From an uncultured bacterium (GTDB lineage: Bacteria; Eisenbacteria; RBG-16-71-46; CAIMUX01), in assembly GCA_946886185.1 (NCBI GenBank), contig CAMPIC010000167.1, positions 1 to 6,535 on the forward strand: DNA of 6,535 nucleotides, in the 5' to 3' direction. The notes beneath the pieces were generated by a model. It searched no databases. It worked only from the letters and a program-made list of their open reading frames with translations, and was not told where the DNA came from. Shown in pieces: positions 1-5,862 of the stretch. Every line of letters begins with the position of its first letter. The stretch's first letter is position 1. Both the position numbers and the translations under genes were made by a program.

Positions 1-2215
1 AGAGGCAGCCCAGATTTTTCGAGCAGAAGGGCTCGGCTATGACGAGGCGCTGGCGCATGGCCAGGTCGCGATCGCGCAGATTGCGATGGGACGGCCCGCA
101 GAAGCGTCGCGTCGCCTGCGGCGCGGCCGCCGCCTCTTCGAGAAAGAACAGAACCCGTCCCGGGTCGCGTTGACACGCCTACTCTGGGCGGAGTCGCTTT
201 TTCAGAGAGGACAGCTTCGAAGAGCCACCCTTCATGTGGAAGCCGCACTGGAGACCTTTCGCAAGCTTCGCCTCGTGCGCTGGGAGGCGGCCGCCACGGT
301 ATTGCGAACGCGGATCGCGTTGCAGAAGTCAACCCGCGGCGGTGGCGCGCGAGGAGGGCTCCGTCCACGCGGATCCATCCCCCAGGATCACGTGGCGGCT
401 TTGCGCAAGTTGACCCGCCGCCTCGCACCCGCGATCTATCCGCTCCAAACCTATCGGCTTCTCGAAGCGCTGGGAGAGACGCTGGAGCGAGACGGCAAGA
501 TCCACGAAGCGGAACGCAGCTACCGATCCGCAATCCGCTGCCTCGAAGATCTGCGCCTGCGGGTGCCGACGGAAGACTCGAAGATCGCGTTCCTCGAGGA
601 CAAGATCCATCTCTATGATCGGTTGCTCACGATCGAGCTCGGAGCCAAGACGCCCTCGGTGGAAAGGCTCTTCGAGTGGATGGAGCGTTCGCGCGCCCAA
701 AGCCTGTGGGATCGTCTGAGCGCCGGCTCGGCTTCCGCCGCGAATGCTTCCGATCCCTCCGATCTGGACAAGCTGCGGCGGCATATCTACTGGCTCCATG
801 CGCGGGTTTCCCAGCTCGAGCTCGGCAAGGACCAAGAACGTGCGCAGGCGGACGCGCTGCGCAAACAGCTCATCGAAGTCGAGGGGGAATGGACACGTAG
901 GCTTCGCGAAACACGCGAGTCCGAGCCGGTGGATGGACGAGACTCGAAATCGGATGGAGTCGGGGAACCCCACCTCCTCGCATTGGATCCACGGCAGTTG
1001 CGCGACTCGCTGCCCAAGGGCTGGGGATATCTCAGCTATCACGTGGGCCGAGACTTTGCGATCGCGGTCGCCCTGACCGCAACGGAGATCCGGTATTGCA
1101 GGCTCGATCCCGAGTTGGGGCGAAAACTTCTCCGCCTCTGCGCGCGCCTCGACTTCCAATGGGGCGCCGCCGCCCTGTCCTCGGTGCGAAACGGGATGCG
1201 GGCCTTTCCCAACGGAAATGGGCACGCACAGATCGCGCACGGCAAGCGGTCCACGAACATCAGACCTGATATCTCGGGGGGAACACGCAACGGCTCCCTT
1301 CCTGGAAACGCGGAATCGCTCGTGGGTCCTCGTGCGCATTCCGATCTGCTCGTCCGCACCACCCACGGCGTTCTCGCGGAGATGCATGAACTCCTCTGGG
1401 CGCCGCTCGAGCGGCTCGGTCTCGGCGGAGTGCGCGGGTGGGTGGTCTCTCCCCATGGTCCGATCCACCGAGTCCCGATTCATGCGTTACGCGGCCCCGA
1501 AGGTTTCGTGGTGGAGCGGTTCGATCTCTCCCTCACTCCCAGCGCTCGGATCTGGCGGAAGCTCGCGGAGCGAGGTCGATCAAACGAAGGAGGCGACAGA
1601 ATCTGGATCGGAGGCGTACCCTCGCCCCATCTTCCGGCCGTCGCGCTCGAGTTGGATCAGGTTGCGCGGATCCTGGCCGAACTCGATCCCGCGACTGTCA
1701 CAGCCCCCACCGCACAGATGTTCAGAGATCAGACCCATCGCGCGCGTCTCATCCATCTCGCCGCCCATGGAAGCTTGCGACGCGACAACCCCGCCTTCTC
1801 GTTCATTCAAATGGCCGATGGACCGCTCTTCGTGCACGACCTGGTGGACCTCGATCTCACCGGGTCGCAAGTCGTTCTCACCGCCTGCTCTTCCGGACGA
1901 GCAGGAGCCCCGGTAGGGGATGAATGGATCGGCCTGGCACGCGGATTCCTACAGGCGGGAGCTGCCTCCGTGGTAGCATCGTTGTGGCCAATCGAAGACG
2001 GACCGACACACGAGCTGATGGGGCTCTATTATGGCAGGCTCGCCCAAGGCGATCCGCCGGCCCTGGCTCTCGGCGCAGCAATGCGGAAGTTCATGACGCT
2101 TCGGCCCCATCCATGGCACTGGGCCCCTTTTGCAGTCCTCGGCGGGCTCACCGTAGATCCGGCGCAGGAGAACACTCCTCACGCCGCTGGAAGCAGGAAG
2201 AGAGGACACCTGTGA
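1..2215 (+). CDS. TPR-CHAT domain protein (caspase-like peptidase), 5' end missing
   Basis: The frame is open from base 2, so the gene starts left of the window; the ATG at 86 is probably internal because helical, TPR-like sequence precedes it. 737 residues are visible (numbered from base 2). Residues 1-110 and about 147-240 are TPR-like helical hairpins ending in the typical pre-CHAT motif MERSRAQSLWDRL (227-239). A charged coiled-coil-like stretch follows (256-308), then a full CHAT domain (about 335-735). Visible CHAT landmarks are VVSPHGPIHRVPIHAL (481-496), the putative catalytic His589 in HLAAHG, the putative catalytic Cys629 in TACSSG, and the C-terminal SLWPIEDGPT and WHWAPFAVLGG motifs. 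Both catalytic residues are intact, so it should be an active clan CD cysteine peptidase, probably cytoplasmic. A Gly/Asn/Arg-rich insert of about 50 residues (395-445) interrupts the domain. The stop overlaps the start of the downstream subtilase. The family call is secure; substrate and trigger are unknown. Confidence 0.95.
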   Translation, partial: EAAQIFRAEGLGYDEALAHGQVAIAQIAMGRPAEASRRLRRGRRLFEKEQNPSRVALTRLLWAESLFQRGQLRRATLHVEAALETFRKLRLVRWEAAATVLRTRIALQKSTRGGGARGGLRPRGSIPQDHVAALRKLTRRLAPAIYPLQTYRLLEALGETLERDGKIHEAERSYRSAIRCLEDLRLRVPTEDSKIAFLEDKIHLYDRLLTIELGAKTPSVERLFEWMERSRAQSLWDRLSAGSASAANASDPSDLDKLRRHIYWLHARVSQLELGKDQERAQADALRKQLIEVEGEWTRRLRETRESEPVDGRDSKSDGVGEPHLLALDPRQLRDSLPKGWGYLSYHVGRDFAIAVALTATEIRYCRLDPELGRKLLRLCARLDFQWGAAALSSVRNGMRAFPNGNGHAQIAHGKRSTNIRPDISGGTRNGSLPGNAESLVGPRAHSDLLVRTTHGVLAEMHELLWAPLERLGLGGVRGWVVSPHGPIHRVPIHALRGPEGFVVERFDLSLTPSARIWRKLAERGRSNEGGDRIWIGGVPSPHLPAVALELDQVARILAELDPATVTAPTAQMFRDQTHRARLIHLAAHGSLRRDNPAFSFIQMADGPLFVHDLVDLDLTGSQVVLTACSSGRAGAPVGDEWIGLARGFLQAGAASVVASLWPIEDGPTHELMGLYYGRLAQGDPPALALGAAMRKFMTLRPHPWHWAPFAVLGGLTVDPAQENTPHAAGSRKRGHL
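2201..2206 (+). promoter_or_regulatory. Ribosome binding site that fixes the GTG start of the subtilase
   Basis: AGAGGA lies five bases before GTG at 2212, inside the last codons of the CHAT gene. It supports GTG 2212, which overlaps the upstream TGA as GTGA. A competing weaker site, AAGG at 2308-2311, precedes ATG 2317. That start would leave a signal peptide without its basic n-region, so it is less likely. Confidence 0.6.
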
Positions 2216-3801
2216 TTCTCAACCGACTCTCTATTCGGACGTCACTTCGAGACAGTTTTCGCGCGCCTGACGTGCAACGGCATGCGCACCTGCTCTGGTC
2301 GAAAGCCAAGGCAGCCATGCCGGCGTGTGCTGTGCTGGCCCTTGCCTTGAGCGGATCCTCGGCGCGGGCGACGGACCCCTGGTATGACGACCGCGTGCAG
2401 CTACAGCTCGCTCCGGGCATCGACATCGACGAGATCAATTCCGAGTATGGGACGACGACCGACGATTCGCTCCCTCCCTTGTTCCTCCTCGCGGTTCCGG
2501 ACGGCGTCCCGCAGCAGCAGATCCTCTTGCAGATGTCCTCTGACCCACGCATCGAGTGGGCGGAACCTGGTTATCTGGACGAGACTCCCGAGACCACGCG
2601 ACTGATGTTCGTCATCATCGTGGGCGGAACCGTCACCGACTACGAGGACCAAGCGGTCCTCGACCGCATCCGTCTCGATGACATCCTCCCCCATACCACC
2701 GGCTCGGGAGTGACCGTGGCCGTGCTCGATACGGGAGTCGAGTCCGCGCACCCCGCGCTGGCTGGATCGGTGATGAAGGGCGGGTTCGATTTCGTCGACG
2801 ACGACATCTACCCCGAGGATACCGCCAACGGTCTCGACGACGACGGCGACGGCCACACGGACGAAGGAGCAGGGCACGGTACGATGGTCGCGGGGATCGT
2901 GCACCTCATCGCCCCCGACGCCGAGATACTCCCACTCCGCATTCTCGACGACGAAGGACGCGGTACCTCCTTCGCGGTGGCAAGAGCCCTCGTCTTTGCC
3001 GTCGACGCCGGGGCGCAGGTCATCAACATGAGCTTCGGTCTGCCGCTTCACTGCAACACGATCGCTTGGGGAATCGAGTACGCGGCCGAGGCGGGAGTCG
3101 TTCTGGTCGGCGCCGCCGGAAACGATGGGACCGAGTTTCCTCCATACTATCCGGCCTCCGATCCCGCAGTGCTCTCGGTCACCGCTCTCGACTCCACCGA
3201 CGTGAAGTCGAGTTTCTCCAACTATCACTCCACGGTGGCCGTGTCCGCTCCGGGCAACGGCATCCTCTCTCCGTTTCCGGGCGGTCAATATGCGATCGGA
3301 GCGGGCACTTCGTTCGCGGCGCCGTTCATATCTGGGCAAGCTGCGCTCGTGCAAGGGGGACCCGTCGCACCGATGAAATCGGGTGTCGATACGGTGATCC
3401 GCAACGGGGTCGTAGAGATCGACGAAATCCCCGGGAACGTCCCGTTCGCAGGCAAGCTCGGGAGCGGCCGGTTCGACGGCCTCGAAACCTGGTTGGCGAT
3501 GTCCCCGGCTGCACAAGTTCCGATCGCACCGGCCGGCTCGCTGGGATGGTCGGTGTTTCCCAACCCATCTTCCGTGTCGCAGTCGGTCACGATTTCCGCG
3601 CGCGCTCTCGAGCAGGCGACGGGAGCGGCCACCGTCCACGATCTTGCGGGGCGGATCGTCGCGAAACTGCCTCACGCGGGCGCGACCCTGACGTGGGACG
3701 GCCGCGATCTCCGCGGGCGCGAAGCTCCGAGCGGCTTCTACCAGGTCCGGATCCAGACGGATCGCGGCCCCGAGACCATCTCGCTCCTACGCATGCGCTG
3801 A
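2212..3801 (+). CDS. Secreted S8 family (subtilisin-like) serine protease with C-terminal FlgD-like/sorting-type domain
   Basis: 529 residues from GTG 2212. Residues 1-53 form a long signal peptide: a basic n-region to about 35, a hydrophobic core and a likely cleavage after SARA53. Residues 54 to about 125 resemble a fervidolysin/I9-type propeptide (VQLQLAPGIDIDEIN, then EWAEPGY at 115-121). The catalytic domain (about 140-430) has the full triad: Asp173 in VAVLDTGV, His222 in GHGTMVAG and Ser367 in GTSFAAP, with oxyanion Asn304 in AAGNDG. A calcium-loop-like acidic run DDDGDGHTDE (209-218) lies just before the His. Residues 443-529 (VFPNPSS, HDLAGRIV, LTWDGRD, SGFYQVRI) match the FlgD Ig-like/secretion-sorting C-terminal domains found on exported proteins of FCB-type bacteria. 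It should be an exported, possibly surface-attached zymogen that processes itself. It is coupled by overlap to the CHAT gene upstream, so the two are probably co-expressed. The substrate is unknown. Confidence 0.96.
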   Translation: MILNRLSIRTSLRDSFRAPDVQRHAHLLWSKAKAAMPACAVLALALSGSSARATDPWYDDRVQLQLAPGIDIDEINSEYGTTTDDSLPPLFLLAVPDGVPQQQILLQMSSDPRIEWAEPGYLDETPETTRLMFVIIVGGTVTDYEDQAVLDRIRLDDILPHTTGSGVTVAVLDTGVESAHPALAGSVMKGGFDFVDDDIYPEDTANGLDDDGDGHTDEGAGHGTMVAGIVHLIAPDAEILPLRILDDEGRGTSFAVARALVFAVDAGAQVINMSFGLPLHCNTIAWGIEYAAEAGVVLVGAAGNDGTEFPPYYPASDPAVLSVTALDSTDVKSSFSNYHSTVAVSAPGNGILSPFPGGQYAIGAGTSFAAPFISGQAALVQGGPVAPMKSGVDTVIRNGVVEIDEIPGNVPFAGKLGSGRFDGLETWLAMSPAAQVPIAPAGSLGWSVFPNPSSVSQSVTISARALEQATGAATVHDLAGRIVAKLPHAGATLTWDGRDLRGREAPSGFYQVRIQTDRGPETISLLRMR

Positions 3802-3989
3802 GGCACCCGCCCCGATCTAGAGACCTTTAAGTATCGGCCGCCACTCAGAACGCGCGGGGCAGCCATCTCATCGCGCGGGCGTTCCTGTCAGGGCATACGT
3901 CCCTCTCCTCGACGGTCGCTCCCCACCCGCAATCGATCGCCGTCGCTCAAGCCGCCGCGCCGATTCTCCGATGAAGGATCAGGACGCGC

Positions 3990-4025
3990 CGGACCCCACT
4001 CCTCGATCGAGTCGGGGACGGTCCG
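3990..4025 (+). repeat. Imperfect hairpin in the leader of the 148-residue protein gene
   Basis: CGGA (3990-3993), CCCC (3994-3997) and ACTC (3998-4001) can pair with GAGT (4009-4012), GGGG (4014-4017) and TCCG (4022-4025) across a seven-base loop. C4013 and ACGG (4018-4021) remain as bulges. It ends 52 bases before ATG 4078 and is followed by purine-rich sequence rather than a T-run, so a leader structure is more likely than a terminator. In GC-rich DNA such pairing can arise by chance; no folding energy was computed. Confidence 0.25.
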
Positions 4026-4064
4026 ACGAACGGAGAGGGCGGAGCGAGACGGCTGGCTCGATTC

Positions 4065-4070
4065 AGGGAG
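4065..4070 (+). promoter_or_regulatory. Ribosome binding site for the 148-residue protein
   Basis: AGGGAG lies seven bases before ATG 4078. It supports this plus-strand reading over the longer minus-strand frame covering the same DNA. Confidence 0.5.
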
Positions 4071-4077
4071 CGAATCG

Positions 4078-4524
4078 ATGAAGATCGTTCAATGCGACAA
4101 ATGCACGGAAACGTTTCCCGCGTATCTTTTCGAGTTCGGCATCGCCTTCCGGTGCGTTTGCGGCGCGATCGTGGATCGTTCCGAAAATGCTCGCCGGGCT
4201 TCCACCGCGCGATCCGGGCACGCGCGCTCCCCGGAACCTCCTCGGCCATCGAAGCTGACCATCGAGGCGGTGGAACCCACACCGACGCCGTCGATCGAGC
4301 CGCCGATCGATCTCGACGAGCAGGACAGGCGAGCGCGCGAGCTTCGCCGGCGCGCCGATCGAATCTGCTACCTGATCGTTTCCACCGACAAGCCGCTGCG
4401 TGAAATCGAAGCGGAGATGCAGGTGCTCCGCGCGCGCTGCCGCCGCTATTTCCCGGAGATCCGCGGCGCCTACGAACAAGTATACGAGGCCCGTTTCCAA
4501 AAGCTCTGGCGGGAGTTCCGATAG
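4078..4524 (+). CDS. Hypothetical protein with zinc-knuckle-like N-terminus and helical C-terminus
   Basis: 148 residues, not a family I recognise. The N-terminus has Cys6-x2-Cys9 and, after 16 residues, Cys26-x-Cys28 followed by Gly (QCDKC...RCVCG), which looks like a small zinc ribbon; metal binding is inferred. Residues about 38-75 are a Pro/Thr/Ser-rich, probably disordered linker (for example TPTPSIEPP). Residues 76-148 are strongly charged and probably helical, with two further cysteines and the C-terminal sequence YFPEIRGAYEQVYEARFQKL. There is no signal peptide or membrane segment, so it should be cytoplasmic. The start has a reasonable RBS. The paired-cysteine motif, the ordered linker/helix layout and the hairpin just after the stop favour a real gene; the overlapping minus-strand frame shows no recognisable motif. 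It appears to be a single-gene unit. A nucleic-acid-binding or scaffold role is possible but not shown. Confidence 0.75.
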   Translation: MKIVQCDKCTETFPAYLFEFGIAFRCVCGAIVDRSENARRASTARSGHARSPEPPRPSKLTIEAVEPTPTPSIEPPIDLDEQDRRARELRRRADRICYLIVSTDKPLREIEAEMQVLRARCRRYFPEIRGAYEQVYEARFQKLWREFR

Positions 4525-4536
4525 CCGCCACGCCCC

Positions 4537-4555
4537 GAGCGATGCACCATCGCTC
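4537..4555 (+). terminator. Candidate terminator hairpin after the 148-residue protein gene
   Basis: A perfect 8-bp stem GAGCGATG/CATCGCTC with loop CAC begins 12 bases after the stop at 4524. The expected T-run is not adjacent; the nearest is TTTTT at 4579-4583, just after the palindrome TGGGATCCCA (4569-4578). Position and perfect pairing suggest a transcript end or 3' stability hairpin, but it is not a classical intrinsic terminator. Confidence 0.4.
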
Positions 4556-4646
4556 CGTCCTTCCTGGCTGGGATCCCATTTTTCCCTGATGTAGTCTCGT
4601 CGTTGCCATGCGCCGACCGTTCTCCCGCATCTCCGTGAGCGATCGC

Positions 4647-4692
4647 CGGCTCTCGGCTGGACAGCCATGAGGGCTGTCCGATGTGAGAGCCG
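4647..4692 (+). repeat. Two-tier 46-base hairpin upstream of the DUF3078-like gene
   Basis: The outer arms CGGCTCTC (4647-4654) and GAGAGCCG (4685-4692) pair perfectly over 8 bp. The inner arms GGACAGCC (4659-4666) and GGCTGTCC (4672-4679) pair perfectly over another 8 bp. An internal loop (GGCT / GATGT) separates them, and the apical loop is ATGAG. The element ends 91 bases before ATG 4784 and has no T-run on either strand. Sixteen base pairs in 46 bases is unlikely to be incidental. It could be a structured leader, a protein-binding palindrome or one copy of a dispersed genomic repeat. Confidence 0.55.
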
Positions 4693-4770
4693 ACTGGTTG
4701 CGGAATCCAAATCACCGTGGGAAACGAATCGAGCAGGATGGGTCCGGGGCCTCCCCTCTCGCGCTCTTAC

Positions 4771-4780
4771 AAGGAAGGAA
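4771..4780 (+). promoter_or_regulatory. Strong ribosome binding site for the DUF3078-like gene
   Basis: AAGGAAGGAA is followed by three bases and ATG 4784. It decides the start: the same frame is open back to an ATG at 4667 in the hairpin loop, but that start has no RBS and would bury the signal peptide. Confidence 0.75.
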
Positions 4781-4783
4781 ACG

Positions 4784-5857
4784 ATGAAACGATTCTTGGC
4801 ATTTTCAGTGTGCGTTTGCGCCATCCTGGCCCTGCACGTCGGAACCGCGATCGCGCAGGAAGAGCCCGAGAAGGAGAAGCGCGTTCTCGTGGTCGGGCAG
4901 TGGTATCCCGTTCTCGAAGGGGGAGTCAATCTCACCCAGAGCAGCTACAGCGACAACTGGAGCGGAGGCGACAAAGGTTCGATCGTCTGGACAGCCATCG
5001 TCAACGGGACCCTCGAGAATCAGGTCGACCCAAAGCTCAACTGGACCTCCACCTTGAAGCTCGCATACGGACAAACTCACCAGCAGAGACAAGACCAGAA
5101 TGGAAGCCGCAGCTGGGACCGTCCGGAGAAATCGACCGACCTCATCGATCTCGAATCGATCGGCCGCTTCACCCTCGGCGGTTTCGTCGATCCTTTCCTG
5201 TCCGCGCGCCTGGAAAGCCAGTTCCAGGACGCCTCCGATCCCAATGGACGCAACCTCTCGTTCAACCCGATCAAGCTGCAGGAGACCGCGGGAATCGCCA
5301 GGAAGTTCTTGGATGAAGAAGACCGCCAGCTCCTCTCGCGACTCGGTTTTTCCTTCCGCCAACACATCCGCAAGCAATTCCTGGTGGCTCCGACCTCCAC
5401 GCCCGATCCTCCGGCGACCGACAAGTCCACCACGACGGAAACGACCAATGACGGCGGAATCGAGTGGGTGACCGATTACAAGACCAAGGTGCTGGAAGAT
5501 CGGGTCACCTGGACCTCCAAGCTGCGCGTGTTCCAGCCGCTGTTTTACTCTGCCCAGGACGATTTCGATGCGGTGGCAGAGGCGGAGTGGATCGCCGCCG
5601 GAATCGACCCGGACGTGGTCGACTTCAACACGGCGCCCGATGTGGATCTGGAGAACATCTTCTCCACCCAGATCACGAAGATCATCTCGGTCAGTCTCTA
5701 TCTACGCTGGCTCTATGACAAATACGACAACAGCGTGGTGCCCAAATTCGATGAAGAGGGGATGCTGACCAATCCCGCGGACATCCGCACCGCTACGCGT
5801 CTGGCTGGACAGTTCAAGCAGACTCTGGCGATCGGCCTTACCTACCGGTTCTTGTAG
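4784..5857 (+). CDS. Exported DUF3078-like, probably outer-membrane beta-rich protein
   Basis: 357 residues from ATG 4784, chosen for its strong RBS and immediate signal peptide: basic MKR, a hydrophobic core and a likely cleavage after AIA24 before QEEP. The mature part starts with a short acidic/basic tail, then GGVNLTQSSYSDNWSGGD (residues about 47-63), whose Asn58-Trp59-x-Gly-Gly signature resembles the DUF3078 family known mainly from Bacteroidota and related bacteria. Alternating polar and hydrophobic strands follow (for example WTSTLKLAYGQ and FVDPFLSARLESQF), and the protein ends in LAIGLTYRFL, with the aromatic-plus-hydrophobic terminus typical of outer-membrane barrels. A Thr/Pro-rich loop (about 201-222) probably faces outside. 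No enzymatic motif was seen. It stands alone after a 259-base leader region and meets the next gene tail to tail. The family call is by motif memory; the outer-membrane location is inferred. Confidence 0.85.
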   Translation: MKRFLAFSVCVCAILALHVGTAIAQEEPEKEKRVLVVGQWYPVLEGGVNLTQSSYSDNWSGGDKGSIVWTAIVNGTLENQVDPKLNWTSTLKLAYGQTHQQRQDQNGSRSWDRPEKSTDLIDLESIGRFTLGGFVDPFLSARLESQFQDASDPNGRNLSFNPIKLQETAGIARKFLDEEDRQLLSRLGFSFRQHIRKQFLVAPTSTPDPPATDKSTTTETTNDGGIEWVTDYKTKVLEDRVTWTSKLRVFQPLFYSAQDDFDAVAEAEWIAAGIDPDVVDFNTAPDVDLENIFSTQITKIISVSLYLRWLYDKYDNSVVPKFDEEGMLTNPADIRTATRLAGQFKQTLAIGLTYRFL

Positions 5858-5862
5858 GAGAC

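Larger units (their letters stand above)
3802..4077 (+). other. Intergenic region, no gene, several inverted repeats
   Basis: No convincing ORF, tRNA or promoter is visible in these 276 bases. A loose inverted repeat (GAACGC 3848-3853 with GCGTTC 3879-3884, inner CGCGCG at both sides) lies about 45 bases after the subtilase stop and has no following T-run, so it is a poor terminator. The region must contain the 3' end of the CHAT-subtilase transcript and, presumably, the promoter of the small gene at 4078, but neither can be placed. Confidence 0.5.

Noticed and set aside
329..1483. 384-residue minus-strand open frame opposite the CHAT gene
   Set aside because: It has no recognisable domain, and the plus strand carries an unmistakable CHAT protein. 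Long antisense frames are expected in GC-rich coding DNA.
1924..2211. N-terminal extension of the subtilase frame back to ATG 1924
   Set aside because: It would overlap the conserved end of the CHAT domain by almost 300 bases and place 96 extra residues before the signal peptide. GTG 2212 with its RBS is a better start.
1..2215. Link of the TPR-CHAT protein to a type III-E CRISPR (Csx29) or gasdermin system
   Set aside because: No Cas gene, CRISPR array or gasdermin-like ORF is present in the window. The upstream side is not visible, so the link can be neither shown nor excluded.
2401..3675. 424-residue minus-strand open frame opposite the subtilase
   Set aside because: It is rich in Arg/Gly/Asp/His with no motif, and the plus frame has the full S8 triad.
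4569..4583. TGGGATCCCA palindrome followed by TTTTT as an intrinsic terminator
   Set aside because: The perfect palindrome leaves no proper loop; only a three-pair stem with a GATC loop could form, which is too weak on its own.
4667..4783. 39-codon in-frame extension of the DUF3078-like gene from the ATG in the hairpin loop
   Set aside because: No RBS precedes it and the signal peptide would become internal. The AAGGAAGGAA site before 4784 decides the start.
4063..4935. 290-residue minus-strand open frame covering the 148-residue protein gene and the start of the DUF3078-like gene
   Set aside because: It would lie opposite a clear signal peptide with a strong RBS and opposite the CxxC/CxC protein, and it has no motif of its own.
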